Origin: Alloboseaceae bacterium BT-24-1 | GTDB lineage: Bacteria; Pseudomonadota; Alphaproteobacteria; Rhizobiales; Beijerinckiaceae | NCBI GenBank assembly: GCA_025846845.1 | Contig: JAOYTL010000010.1 | Coordinates: 62,001-126,000, forward strand | DNA length: 64,000 bases | Reading direction: 5' to 3' | Shown here: positions 16,053 to 24,422 of the stretch, one piece after another | Position numbering within the stretch: position 1 is the first letter of the stretch | How the letters are laid out: every line of letters begins with the position of its first letter | The notes under the pieces: model-generated | Database searches by the model: none | What the model saw: only the letters and a program-made list of their open reading frames with translations | What the model was told of the DNA's origin: nothing | Translations under genes and position numbers: made by a program

Positions 16053-17282
16053 ATGAGCCTCTCGAGCACGGGAGACGCCTTCGCGCGCCCTGCCCGCTCT
16101 GCCACCACGCCGCGCGTCGGCCTTGTCTTGCTTGCTTTGGCGATGGGCGGCTTCGCCATCGGCACGGCCGAGTTCGCGGTGATGAGCCTCCTGCCCTATT
16201 TCTCGGCCGGGCTCGGTGTCGACGAGCCGACGGCCGGGCATGTGATCAGCGCCTATGCGGCCGGCGTGGTCGTCGGCGCCCCGATCATCGCGGTGCTGGC
16301 GACGAAGCTCTCGCGCCGCACCTTGCTGATCGGGCTGATGGCGGCGTTCGCGCTCGGCAACGGCCTCTCCGCGCTCGCCCCGACCTATGGCTGGATGCTG
16401 CTGTTCCGCTTCCTCAGCGGGCTGCCGCACGGCGCCTATTTCGGCGTCGCGGCGCTGGTCGCCGCCTCGCTGGTGCCAGCGAACCGGCGGGCGCTCGCCG
16501 TGGCGCGGGTGATGCTCGGGCTGACGATCGCAACGATTCTCGGCGTGCCGCTGGCTAACTGGCTCGGCCAGGTACTCGGCTGGCGCTGGGGCTTCGGTGT
16601 CGTCACCGCTCTGGCGCTGACGACGGTGATCCTGATCGCCTCGTTCGCCCCGAAGGACAAGCCGCAGCCCGGCGCCAGCGCCTTGCGCGAGCTCGGCGCA
16701 CTACGCCATCGGCAGGTCTGGCTGACGCTCGCCATTGGCGCCGTCGGGTTCGGCGGGCTGTTCGCGGTCTATACCTACCTCGCCTCGACGCTGATCGAGG
16801 TGACCCAGGTTTCGCCGTCGATGGTGCCGATCGTGCTGGCGATCTTCGGGCTCGGCCTGACCTTCGGCACGCTCGCCGCCGCCTGGTTGGCGGATCGGAT
16901 GCCGATGGCCTCGATCGCGATCATCCTGATCTGGACCGCAGGCTCGCTGGCGCTCTTTCCCTTCGCTGCCGGCAATATCTGGGCGATCTCGGCCGTCGCC
17001 TTCATGATCGGCTGCGGCGGTGGGCTCGGTACGCCCCTGCAGACGAGATTGATGGATGTCGCGCAGGATGCGCAGACGCTTGCCGCAGCGCTGAACCACA
17101 GCGCCTTCAACACCGCAAATGCGCTCGGTCCCTGGTTCGGCGGCATGGCGATCGCCGCCGGCTATGGCTGGACCTCGACCGGCTGGGTCGGCGCCGGCCT
17201 CGCGCTCGCGGGCCTCGCGATCTGGCTGGTGACGCTGTGGGATGCGAAGGGCCGGCAACGGGCAGCCCTCGCCGGCGCCTGA
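16053..17282 (+). CDS. MFS transporter, AraJ/DHA1-type sugar or drug exporter
   Basis: The 409-residue protein has 12 predicted membrane helices after a polar N-terminal tail of about 20 residues. The segment GGFAIGTAEFAVMSLLPYFS in helix 1 and the following AGHVISAYAAGVVVGAP match the DHA1 subfamily that includes AraJ and arabinose-efflux or purine-efflux permeases. It is preceded by a repeat-containing gap with possible operators and is transcribed alone. The neighbouring amino acid genes hint at export of an amino acid or amine, but this is a weak inference. Confidence 0.85.
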   Translation: MSLSSTGDAFARPARSATTPRVGLVLLALAMGGFAIGTAEFAVMSLLPYFSAGLGVDEPTAGHVISAYAAGVVVGAPIIAVLATKLSRRTLLIGLMAAFALGNGLSALAPTYGWMLLFRFLSGLPHGAYFGVAALVAASLVPANRRALAVARVMLGLTIATILGVPLANWLGQVLGWRWGFGVVTALALTTVILIASFAPKDKPQPGASALRELGALRHRQVWLTLAIGAVGFGGLFAVYTYLASTLIEVTQVSPSMVPIVLAIFGLGLTFGTLAAAWLADRMPMASIAIILIWTAGSLALFPFAAGNIWAISAVAFMIGCGGGLGTPLQTRLMDVAQDAQTLAAALNHSAFNTANALGPWFGGMAIAAGYGWTSTGWVGAGLALAGLAIWLVTLWDAKGRQRAALAGA

Positions 17283-17448
17283 CGTCAGCGCGGAGTCGGC
17301 GCCGCGATCAGGCGCATCGCCGTCGGAATCGAGGCCTGACCGGCCTCGAGCTGGTCGGTGACGGCGCTCGCCGTGCCGCCGATGGTGCTCGGCATGGTCT
17401 ATCTCGTCATTCCGATCGCCCGCCGCTGAGGCCGCGGCCCGCATTTGT

Positions 17449-17478
17449 CCGATTCTGTCGTCATCGCGACAGAATCGG
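17449..17478. promoter_or_regulatory. Perfect 12-base inverted repeat upstream of ornithine aminotransferase
   Basis: CCGATTCTGTCG (17449-17460) and CGACAGAATCGG (17467-17478) are exact inverted copies separated by six bases, 76 bases before the aminotransferase start. There is no T-run after it, so an operator for a dimeric regulator is more likely than a terminator. The preceding 165 bases contain a short in-frame hydrophobic peptide reading (VPPMVLGMVYLVIPIARR) that may be the remnant of a membrane gene, but I do not call it. Confidence 0.5.
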
Positions 17479-17554
17479 CTGCGATGTGGTGAGGTAGCGG
17501 CCAGCCTCGGCTGCGTTCGCGGACCTACCCTTGATGAAACGAGGGAGAACCGCC

Positions 17555-18754
17555 ATGAATGCGATCGTGCTCGAACGGGAAGTCTGCGCGCAGAACTACG
17601 CGCCCCTGCCGATCATGCTCTCCCATGGCGAAGGCGTCTGGCTCACCGACGTTGCCGGCGTCCGGCGGCTCGACATGATGAGCGGCTATTCCGCCGTCAG
17701 CCTCGGCCACGGCCATCCGCGCATCCTGAAAGTGCTGAACGAGCAGGCCAGGCGCCTCGCCGTGACCAGCCGCGCCTTCCACACCGAGCCGCTCGGCCCG
17801 TTCCTGGCCAAGCTCTGCGCCGTCGCCGGCCAGGAGATGGCGCTGCCGATGAACACCGGTGCAGAAGCGGTCGAGACCGCGATCAAGGCGGCCAGGCGCT
17901 GGGGCCACAAGGTCAAGGGCATCGCCGACGGCAGGGCGCAGATCATCGTCGCCGACAACAACTTCCACGGCCGCACCACGACGATCGTCGGCTTCTCCTC
18001 CGATGAGAGCTATCGCGACGGCTTCGGGCCATTCGCGCCCGGCTTCGTCAGCGTGCCCTTCGGCGACGCGGCCGCCATGGAAGCAGCGATCACGCCGCAC
18101 ACCGCCGCGATCCTGATCGAGCCGATCCAGGGCGAAGCGGGCATCGTGCTGCCGCCGGACGGCTATCTCACGGCGCTGCGGACGCTCTGCGACCGGCACA
18201 ACGTCCTCCTGATCCTCGACGAGATCCAGTCCGGCCTCGGCCGCACCGGCCAATGGTTCGCGCATCAGCACGAGGGCGTGAAGCCGGACGGGCTGATCGT
18301 CGGCAAGGCGCTGGGCGGCGGGGTCTATCCGGTCTCGGCTTTCCTCGCCTCGCGCGCGGTGATGCAGCTGTTCGGGCCGGGCTCGCATGGCTCGACCTTC
18401 GGCGGCAATGCGCTCGCAGCGGCGATCGGCTTCGAGGCGCTCGCGGTGATCGAGGACGAGAAGCTGGTCGAGCGCTCGGCCGAGCTCGGCGCCTACATGA
18501 AGGAGCGGCTCGTGGCGATGACGGCAGGCCTCGCCAGCGAGGTGCGCGGACGCGGCCTCTGGATCGGTGTCGAGATCGCGCCCGGCGCCGGAAACGCCAA
18601 GGAGATCGTCGCCCGCCTCGCCGATGCCGGCGTGCTGACCAAGGAGACGCATGAGCACACCATCCGCTTCGCGCCGCCGCTGACGATCAGCCGGAAGGAG
18701 CTGGATTGGGGGCTTGAGCGCTGCGAAAACGTCTTCGCCGAGCGCGCGCGCTGA
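17555..18754 (+). CDS. rocD: Ornithine aminotransferase (ornithine-oxo-acid transaminase)
   Basis: The 399-residue class-III PLP-dependent aminotransferase converts ornithine and 2-oxoglutarate to glutamate semialdehyde and glutamate. Visible landmarks are MMSGYSAVSLGHGHPRIL (41-58), MNTGAEAVETAIKAAR (99-114) that binds the cofactor phosphate, Asp222 in LDEIQSGLGRTG, and the Schiff-base Lys251 in IVGKALGGG. All match the ornithine aminotransferase group (RocD/OAT) better than acetylornithine aminotransferase. ATG 17555 is chosen because GAGGGA lies eight bases upstream; an earlier in-frame ATG lies before that site. With the ureohydrolase upstream and the basic amino acid importer downstream it forms an arginine/ornithine utilisation group. 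Confidence 0.9.
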   Translation: MNAIVLEREVCAQNYAPLPIMLSHGEGVWLTDVAGVRRLDMMSGYSAVSLGHGHPRILKVLNEQARRLAVTSRAFHTEPLGPFLAKLCAVAGQEMALPMNTGAEAVETAIKAARRWGHKVKGIADGRAQIIVADNNFHGRTTTIVGFSSDESYRDGFGPFAPGFVSVPFGDAAAMEAAITPHTAAILIEPIQGEAGIVLPPDGYLTALRTLCDRHNVLLILDEIQSGLGRTGQWFAHQHEGVKPDGLIVGKALGGGVYPVSAFLASRAVMQLFGPGSHGSTFGGNALAAAIGFEALAVIEDEKLVERSAELGAYMKERLVAMTAGLASEVRGRGLWIGVEIAPGAGNAKEIVARLADAGVLTKETHEHTIRFAPPLTISRKELDWGLERCENVFAERAR

Positions 18755-18989
18755 GCGTTGCAACAAAATCCGTGTGCGGCCGCTTGAGCCAGAGCACGGG
18801 AAAACCGTCACTGCGGTACGATTTCAACAACAAGAACAGCGCCTTGCCTTGCACGATCCTTGTGCGGGCACGCTCGGAAAAGCTGCAAGAGCCTACTTGC
18901 GGGCCGCCCCGATGATCGCACAAGCTGTCGCGCACAAGCCGATGCGGGAACTCGAAACGCCCGGTCGGCCAGATCCAAGGGGAGGTCCC

Positions 18990-19763
18990 ATGAAAGGTTT
19001 CGCAAAGTTCTTCGCCGCTGCAGCGCTCACCGTTGTCGGCGCCACCGGGGCACTCGCCCAGGCCAAGGAATGGAAGGAAGTCCGGATCGGCACCGAAGGG
19101 GCCTATCCGCCCTACAACAACCTCAATGCCAAGAAGGAGCTGGAAGGCTTCGAGATCGACTACGGCAACCTTCTCTGCGAGAAGATGAAGGTGAAGTGCA
19201 GCTGGGTGGTGCAGGATTGGGACGGCATCATCCCGGCGCTGCAGGCCAACAAGTACGACATCATCCTCGCCGGCATGAACGCCACCGAGGAACGCAAGAA
19301 GCAGGTCGAATTCACCTCGGTCTACAGCAAGACGCCGATCTGGATGATCGGCCCCAAGAGCATCGCCTCGGCCGACATCTCGCCCGCGACCCTGAAGGGC
19401 AAGTCGATCGGCGCGCAGGGCTCGACGATCCACGCCAACTACGTCGAGAAATTCTACAAGGACTCGACGGCGCGGCTCTATCCGACCCAGGAAGAAGCCA
19501 ATCTCGACCTGCTCAACGGCCGTCTCGACTACATCGTCGCCGACGCACTGGCCCTCGCCGACTTCCTCAAGGGACAAGGCAAGGATTGCTGCAAGCGCAT
19601 CGCCGAAGTGACTCGCGACGACGCGATCCATGGCGCGGGCGTCGCCGGCGCCATCCGCAAGGCCGACACCGCGCTGAAGGCGCTGGTCGACAAGGCGATC
19701 GCCGAGACCGTCGCCGATGGCTCGTTGAAGAAGCTCGAGGCCAAGTGGTTCAAGTACGAGTGA
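18990..19763 (+). CDS. Basic amino acid ABC transporter, periplasmic binding protein
   Basis: The 257-residue protein has a Sec signal peptide (MKGFAKFFAAAALTVVGATG, cleaved after ALAQ) and a type-3 extracellular solute-binding domain. EGAYPPYNNLNAKKELEGFEIDY (about residues 36-58) and DGIIPALQANKYDIILAGMN are the hallmark strands of the lysine/arginine/ornithine and histidine binding family. GGGGAGG directly precedes the ATG. A hairpin with a T-rich tail lies between it and the permease genes, which would give more binding protein than permease. Position next to rocD suggests ornithine or arginine as ligand. Confidence 0.9.
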   Translation: MKGFAKFFAAAALTVVGATGALAQAKEWKEVRIGTEGAYPPYNNLNAKKELEGFEIDYGNLLCEKMKVKCSWVVQDWDGIIPALQANKYDIILAGMNATEERKKQVEFTSVYSKTPIWMIGPKSIASADISPATLKGKSIGAQGSTIHANYVEKFYKDSTARLYPTQEEANLDLLNGRLDYIVADALALADFLKGQGKDCCKRIAEVTRDDAIHGAGVAGAIRKADTALKALVDKAIAETVADGSLKKLEAKWFKYE

Positions 19764-19783
19764 TCCAGGCCTGCTGACGCCCA

Positions 19784-19814
19784 CCCGCCGGCGTTCCACG
19801 CCGGCGGGCTTTTA
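19784..19814 (+). terminator. Hairpin attenuator between binding-protein and permease genes
   Basis: A perfect 10-base stem (CCCGCCGGCG at 19784-19793 with 19799-19808, loop TTCCA) is followed by CTTTTA. It sits 20 bases after the binding-protein stop and before the permease start, so it probably acts as a partial terminator that lowers permease expression. Confidence 0.75.
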
Positions 19815-19837
19815 TCCCTCGCGCGCCGGCCCTCCCC

Positions 19838-20548
19838 ATGTTCGACAAACTCGCTCTGCTCGGCTTCGGCCCCGGTGGCTGGGGTTGGGCCCTGCTGCAA
19901 GGCGCGGCCAACACCATCTCGGTCGCACTCGCCACCCTGCCCTTCGGCCTGGCACTCGGCCTGATCATCGCGCTGTGGAAGCGCTCGGACAGCGTGCTGC
20001 TGCGCTCGCTGGCGACGATCTACACCACCGTCTTCCGCGGCGTTCCCGAGCTGCTGACGCTCTACATCATCTATTTCGGCATCCAGGTGCTGGTGCAGAA
20101 GGTCTGGACCGGCTTCTCGATCCCGCCCTTCGTCGCCGGTATGGTCGCGCTCGGCATGGTGCTGGCCGCCTTCTCCAGCGAGGTCTGGGTCGGCGCGCTG
20201 AACTCGATCCAGAAGGGCCAGCGCGAGGCTGCCTCGGCGCTCGGCCTGTCGAAGGCGCAGGCCTTCCGGCTCGTCGTCTTCCCGCAACTGATCCGCGTCG
20301 CCCTGCCCGGCCTCGGCAACAACTGGATGGTGCTGCTGAAGGAGACCTCGCTGATCTCGGTGATCACGCTGCAGGACATCATGTTCATCGCGACGCGCGC
20401 CAATGTCGTGACCAAGGAGCCCTTCCTGTTCTTCGGGACGGCGATGATGCTCTACTTCTTCTTCTCGCTGGTTTCCGCCTGGGGCATCGGCAAGCTCGAG
20501 CAGCGCACCAATCGCGGCTTCGCCGCCTTCGGCGGAGCGACGCGATGA
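19838..20548 (+). CDS. Basic amino acid ABC transporter permease (HisQ-like)
   Basis: This 236-residue permease has about five membrane helices and the EAA loop EAASALGLSKAQAFRLVVFPQL (about residues 128-149) that contacts the ATPase. The early segment GAANTISVALATLPFGLALG and FRGVPELLTLYIIYFG are typical of HisQ/OccQ/ArtQ subunits. It is translationally coupled to the second permease (ATGA overlap). No ATP-binding subunit gene follows; the cluster continues with a ParD-like gene instead. Confidence 0.92.
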   Translation: MFDKLALLGFGPGGWGWALLQGAANTISVALATLPFGLALGLIIALWKRSDSVLLRSLATIYTTVFRGVPELLTLYIIYFGIQVLVQKVWTGFSIPPFVAGMVALGMVLAAFSSEVWVGALNSIQKGQREAASALGLSKAQAFRLVVFPQLIRVALPGLGNNWMVLLKETSLISVITLQDIMFIATRANVVTKEPFLFFGTAMMLYFFFSLVSAWGIGKLEQRTNRGFAAFGGATR

Positions 20549-21261
20549 ACTGGTGCGAATATCCCGGCTACCTGATCGGCAGCGAGGTCCTGCAGAACTA
20601 TGGCTGCCGCATGGCCAGCGGTCTGTTGCTCACTTTCCAGCTGGTGGTTCTCTCGGTCGCGTTCGGCTTCGTGCTCGCGATCGGCCTCGCGATCGCCAGG
20701 CTCTATGGCCCGCGCTGGGCGCAGATCGCGATCAACGGCTACACCACCTTCTTCCGCGGGACGCCGCTGCTCTGCCAGCTCTTCCTGGTCTATTACGGTT
20801 TCGGCCAGTTCCGCCTGTTCTGGCAGGATATCGGGCTGTGGTGGTTCTTCCGCGAGCCGTTCTACTGCGCGCTCTTCACCTTCACGATCAACACCGCCGC
20901 CTATCAGGCCGAGATCCTGCGCGGCGCCATCCAGTCGATCCCGCGCGGCCAGTTCGAAGGCTCCCTGGCGCTCGGCCTGCATCGCTGGGCGACGCTGCGC
21001 CGAGTGATCCTGCCGCAGGCGATGATCCTGGCGCTGCGCCCGCTCGGCAACGAGCTGATCGTGATGATCAAGGCGAGCGCCATCGCCTCGCTGGTGACGC
21101 TGTTCGACCTGATGGGCGCGACCCGCCTCGCCTTCGCCCGCTCTTTCGACCTGTCGATCTATCTCTATGCGGCGCTGATCTATCTCGTGCTGACCGAGAT
21201 CATCCGCCGGGTCTGGGACCGGATCGAACTCAGGCTGACGCGGCATATGGCGCTGCGGTGA
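20545..21261 (+). CDS. Basic amino acid ABC transporter permease (HisM-like)
   Basis: The 238-residue partner permease has an N-terminal membrane helix region with GLLLTFQLVVLSVAFGFVLA, the FFRGTPLLCQLFLVYYGFGQ segment of HisM/OccM proteins, and the EAA loop FEGSLALGLHRWATLRRVILPQ (about residues 136-157). It starts inside the stop codon of the HisQ-like gene. The transporter therefore has a binding protein and two permeases, but the expected HisP-type ATPase is absent from this window and must be supplied from elsewhere. Confidence 0.92.
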   Translation: MNWCEYPGYLIGSEVLQNYGCRMASGLLLTFQLVVLSVAFGFVLAIGLAIARLYGPRWAQIAINGYTTFFRGTPLLCQLFLVYYGFGQFRLFWQDIGLWWFFREPFYCALFTFTINTAAYQAEILRGAIQSIPRGQFEGSLALGLHRWATLRRVILPQAMILALRPLGNELIVMIKASAIASLVTLFDLMGATRLAFARSFDLSIYLYAALIYLVLTEIIRRVWDRIELRLTRHMALR

Positions 21262-21263
21262 AG

Positions 21264-21515
21264 ATGGCGGAACCAGCCAAACAGATGGCGACGATGAACG
21301 TGTCCTTGCCGGCTCCCGTGAAGGCCTGGATCGAGGCCCAGACCGAGAGCGGGCGCTATGCCAGTGCAAGCGACTATGTGTGCGCCCTGATCCGACGGGA
21401 TCAGGCGCGCACCGACAAGATCATCGCCATGCAGCGCTACGTCGATGATGGTCTAAAGAGCGGCGTCGGTTCGCGTTCGAGCGAGGAGCTGTTCGCGGCA
21501 GCCCTCGCGCGATAA
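21264..21515 (+). CDS. ParD-like (CC2985 family) antitoxin without adjacent toxin
   Basis: The 83-residue protein has an N-terminal ribbon-helix-helix DNA-binding motif (MNVSLPAPVKAWIEAQTESGRYASASDYVCALIRRDQ) and a short charged C-terminal helix that normally wraps around a ParE toxin. Two further in-frame ATGs lie 8 and 11 codons in. Normally parE follows with a small overlap; here the next gene is a convergent methionine aminopeptidase six bases away. This is either an orphan antitoxin that acts as a regulator or what remains after toxin loss. It lies two bases behind the ABC permease gene and may be co-transcribed with it. Confidence 0.8.
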   Translation: MAEPAKQMATMNVSLPAPVKAWIEAQTESGRYASASDYVCALIRRDQARTDKIIAMQRYVDDGLKSGVGSRSSEELFAAALAR

Positions 21516-21521
21516 CCCCGC

Positions 21522-22274
21522 TCAGCCCGGTAAGGTCAGGATCAGCGGACCGTTGGCCGTCGCGACCACGGTGTGCTCGTACTGGACGGTCGGCGCGCGC
21601 GGCTCGGCATAGAGCGTCCAGCGGTCGTCGCCTTCGTGCTCAGCCCAGTCGGCGCCCAGCGACAGGAACGGCTCGACAGTGAAGACGAGCCCCTTCTGCA
21701 TGACCCGCCGCTCGGAGCGCTCGGGCCAGGTGGCGATCTCCTTCGGCTCCTCGTGGAGCGAGCGCCCGATGCCGTGGCTGGCGAGGTTGCGAACCAGCGT
21801 ATAGCCGTTCTTCTGCGCGAAGCGGCCGACGGCGTCGCCGATCCCGGCGATCGGCTTGCCGGCCCCGACCTGGCCGAGCCCGGCCCAGAGCGCGCGCTTG
21901 CCGTCGCGGCACAGCTTCTCGATCCGGCGATCGACCGGCGGCACCGTGAACGACGCTCCCGTATCGGAATAGTAGCCGGCCTTCTCGGCCGAAACGTCGA
22001 TGTTCACCAGATCGCCCGCGGCGATCCGGCGCTCGCCTGGAATGCCGTGCGCGACCTCCTCGTTGATGCTGATGCAGGTGGCGCCCGGGAAACCGTAGAC
22101 GGTCTCGGGGGCCGAACGCGCGCCCTGCCTTTCGAGAATGTCGCGGCCGATCGCGTCGAGTTCGGCCGTGGTCATGCCCGGCTCGAGCGCCCGCCCCATG
22201 GCCGCCAGCGTATCGGCGACGATACGGCCGATCTCGCGCAGGGCCTGCAGCTCTTCATCATTGGTGATGGTCAT
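21522..22274 (-). CDS. map: Type I methionine aminopeptidase
   Basis: The 250-residue enzyme removes the initiator methionine from nascent proteins. All five metal ligands are visible: Asp93 and Asp104 (NIDVSAEKAGYYSDTG), His167 (ASHGIGRSLHE), Glu201 (FTVEPFLS) and Glu233 (VQYEHTVV). The length is right for the type I catalytic domain without the zinc-finger extension. The genome probably has a second map near ribosomal genes, and this copy stands outside that context, so it may be the accessory isozyme. It is divergent from the beta-hydroxyacid dehydrogenase gene. Confidence 0.92.
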   Translation of the reverse strand: MTITNDEELQALREIGRIVADTLAAMGRALEPGMTTAELDAIGRDILERQGARSAPETVYGFPGATCISINEEVAHGIPGERRIAAGDLVNIDVSAEKAGYYSDTGASFTVPPVDRRIEKLCRDGKRALWAGLGQVGAGKPIAGIGDAVGRFAQKNGYTLVRNLASHGIGRSLHEEPKEIATWPERSERRVMQKGLVFTVEPFLSLGADWAEHEGDDRWTLYAEPRAPTVQYEHTVVATANGPLILTLPG

Positions 22275-22446
22275 CCGGGGTTCCTGACCGATTTCGGCGA
22301 GAGCGACAAGCCAGGGCGCGGCAGACTGCCCATGCGCGATCTCTGCGGAATCGCGATCGCTGCTATCGCGCCCGCATCGCTTCCCTCGCCTTCTCCGGCG
22401 CGCTAAAGCCGCACTGACCTTTCAGACGATGCAGCGGAGCAGTCCC

Positions 22447-23313
22447 ATGGCCAAAGTCGCTTTCCTCGGTCTCGGCGTGATGGGCTACCCCATGGCCGGC
22501 CATCTCAAGGCCAAGGGCCACGACGTCACCGTCTACAACCGCTCACCGGAGAAGGCGCAGAAATGGGTGGCGCAACACGCCGGCGTCTACGCACCGACGC
22601 CGGCCCAGGCCGCCGAGGGCCAGGAGATCGTGTTCTGTTGCGTCGGTAATGACGACGACCTGCGCTCGGTGACCACAGGCGAGAACGGCGCCTTCGCCGC
22701 GATGGGCAAGGGCACGGTCTTCGTCGATCACACCACCGCCTCGGCCAATGTCGCGCGCGAGCTCGACGCCGCGGCGAAGGCAGCCGGATTCGGCTTCGTC
22801 GACGCGCCGGTCTCCGGCGGCCAGGCCGGCGCCGAGAACGGCGTGCTGACCGTGATGTGCGGCGGCGATCCGGAGGTCTACGCCAAGGTAGAGCCGGTGA
22901 TCGCCAGCTTCGCGCGCATGTGCCGGCTGATGGGCCCCGCCGGCTCCGGCCAGCTGACCAAAATGGTCAACCAGGTCTGCATCGCCGGTTTGGTCCAGGG
23001 TCTCTCCGAGGGCGTCCACTTCGCCAAGCGCGCGGGCCTCGATGTCGAGGCGATGCTGGAGGTGATCTCGAAGGGCGCCGCCGGCTCCTGGCAGATGGAG
23101 AACCGCGGCAAGACAATGAACGCCGACAAGTTCGATTTCGGCTTCGCCGTCGACTGGATGCGCAAGGATCTCGGCATCGTGCTCGACGAGGCCCGCAACA
23201 ATGGCGCCCGCCTGCCGGTGACCGCGCTGGTCGACCAGTTCTACGCCGATGTGCAGAAGCTCGGCGGCGGGCGCTGGGACACGTCGAGCCTGTTGAAGCG
23301 GCTGGAGCCGTAA
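22447..23313 (+). CDS. NAD(P)-dependent beta-hydroxyacid dehydrogenase (3-hydroxyisobutyrate dehydrogenase family)
   Basis: The 288-residue protein has the N-terminal dinucleotide motif FLGLGVMGYPMAGHL (about residues 6-20), the substrate-binding DAPVSGGQAGAENG, and the catalytic lysine region SGQLTKMVNQVC of the GarR/MmsB/GlxR family. Members reduce tartronate semialdehyde or oxidise 3-hydroxyisobutyrate and related acids. Nothing nearby settles the substrate. ATG 22447 is preferred over one six codons upstream because GGAG lies seven bases before it. The convergent UDG-like gene ends three bases away. Confidence 0.88.
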   Translation: MAKVAFLGLGVMGYPMAGHLKAKGHDVTVYNRSPEKAQKWVAQHAGVYAPTPAQAAEGQEIVFCCVGNDDDLRSVTTGENGAFAAMGKGTVFVDHTTASANVARELDAAAKAAGFGFVDAPVSGGQAGAENGVLTVMCGGDPEVYAKVEPVIASFARMCRLMGPAGSGQLTKMVNQVCIAGLVQGLSEGVHFAKRAGLDVEAMLEVISKGAAGSWQMENRGKTMNADKFDFGFAVDWMRKDLGIVLDEARNNGARLPVTALVDQFYADVQKLGGGRWDTSSLLKRLEP

Positions 23314-23316
23314 GGC

Positions 23317-23958
23317 TCACCCGACCAGCCGCGCCACCTCGGCCTGCAGGACCGGCACCAACTCGGCCTCGAACCAGGGGTTCTTCCTGAGCCAGCCATT
23401 GTTGCGCCAGGACGGATGCGGCAGCGGCAAGATGCGCGGCTTGCGCTCCCCGGCGAAGATGTTGCGCCAGTCGGCGACGGTCGCCGTCAGGTCGGCCGCC
23501 GCCTTCGGTCCGAGATGCCAGGCCTGGGCATAGCGGCCGATCACCAGCACGAGCTCGATATGTGGCAGCGCCCCGAGCACCCGCTCGCGCCAGGCCGGCG
23601 CGCATTCGCGGCGCGGCGGCAGGTCGCCGCCCTTGGCGTCGAGCCCGGGGAAGCAATGGCCCATCGGCACGATCGCCACGCGCGAGGCGTCGTAGAAGCC
23701 GGCATGGTCGAGCCCAAGCCAGTCGCGTAGGCGGTCGCCGGAGCGGTCGGTGAAAGGCCTGCCGCTGGCGTGAACACGGGTGCCCGGCGCCTGGCTGGCG
23801 ATGAGGAGGCGGGCGCTCGCCTGCGCCTGGATCACGGGCCTCGGCTCATGCGGCAGTGGCGGGCCGTAGAGCGGTGCGTCCCTGCAGATCCGGCAGGCAC
23901 GCAATTCGGCAAGGACATCGTCGAGCACTTCCGGCGAGCCGATCCCCTCCCCGCTCAT
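23317..23958 (-). CDS. Uracil-DNA glycosylase superfamily protein
   Basis: The 213-residue protein belongs to the UDG-like superfamily. ACRICRD near the N-terminus has the cysteine spacing seen in several UDG families. The motif-1 region reads SQAPGTRVHASGRPF in place of the usual GEAPG, and the C-terminal motif is LPLPHPSWRNNGW. The catalytic residues of families 4 and 5 are not all conserved, so base-excision activity is uncertain. It is the last gene of a tightly packed minus-strand operon, and its ATG overlaps the stop of the preceding small secreted protein gene by four bases. Confidence 0.8.
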   Translation of the reverse strand: MSGEGIGSPEVLDDVLAELRACRICRDAPLYGPPLPHEPRPVIQAQASARLLIASQAPGTRVHASGRPFTDRSGDRLRDWLGLDHAGFYDASRVAIVPMGHCFPGLDAKGGDLPPRRECAPAWRERVLGALPHIELVLVIGRYAQAWHLGPKAAADLTATVADWRNIFAGERKPRILPLPHPSWRNNGWLRKNPWFEAELVPVLQAEVARLVG

Positions 23959-24422
23959 CGTCCGGCCAACCGCTCCCGACCTGAACGCCGCGAGATCAAC
24001 CCGTCGCAATGCCAGGTCGGGACCTTGTCGGCATGCTTCTGCGGATCGCCAGGCTGGACGGAGAAGAAACCAATGATGCTGCCGCTGACGACGCTGCGCG
24101 GGACGTAGAGCGTGCCGCTGCGCTCGACGGTGAAGCAATGGGTCTGGCGCGTTTCGATCGGGCCGTAATAATAGCAGATCGCATCTTGCGTCGTGGTCCA
24201 GCAGGCATCGCGGTTCGGCGTTTGCCGATCGCGATTGTACCCGCTCACCCGTCCATCCTCGTGATGGTACTCGCTGAAGGTTCCGCCGCTGCTGTAACGT
24301 CCGGTCACCGTGTTGCCCTCGACCAGCTGACGCATCTGCTCGCCGGTCAATCGCTCGACGGCCAGCACCTCACCTCCCCACACCGAGAGCCCGGCAAGCA
24401 GCATCAGCGCTGGAAACCTCAT
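23955..24422 (-). CDS. Small secreted four-cysteine protein, tandem paralog 3
   Basis: I do not recognise this family. The 155-residue product has a signal peptide (MRFPALMLLAGLSVWGG, ending at about VLA) and a mature domain that starts with VERLTGEQMRQLVEGNTVTG. It then has SEYHHEDGR, DACWTT, ICYYYG, HCFTVE and WHCDGLIS. The four cysteines are shared with the two neighbouring paralogs and probably form two disulfides in the periplasm. The GNTVxGRY start is reminiscent of small DUF995-like exported proteins, but I am not certain. It overlaps both neighbours by four bases. Confidence 0.75.
   Translation of the reverse strand: MRFPALMLLAGLSVWGGEVLAVERLTGEQMRQLVEGNTVTGRYSSGGTFSEYHHEDGRVSGYNRDRQTPNRDACWTTTQDAICYYYGPIETRQTHCFTVERSGTLYVPRSVVSGSIIGFFSVQPGDPQKHADKVPTWHCDGLISRRSGRERLAGR

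Noticed and set aside
17283..17448. Remnant of a membrane-protein gene (VPPMVLGMVYLVIPIARR reading)
   Set aside because: The readable stretch is under 30 codons, has an in-frame stop just upstream and no start or ribosome site, so it may be chance.
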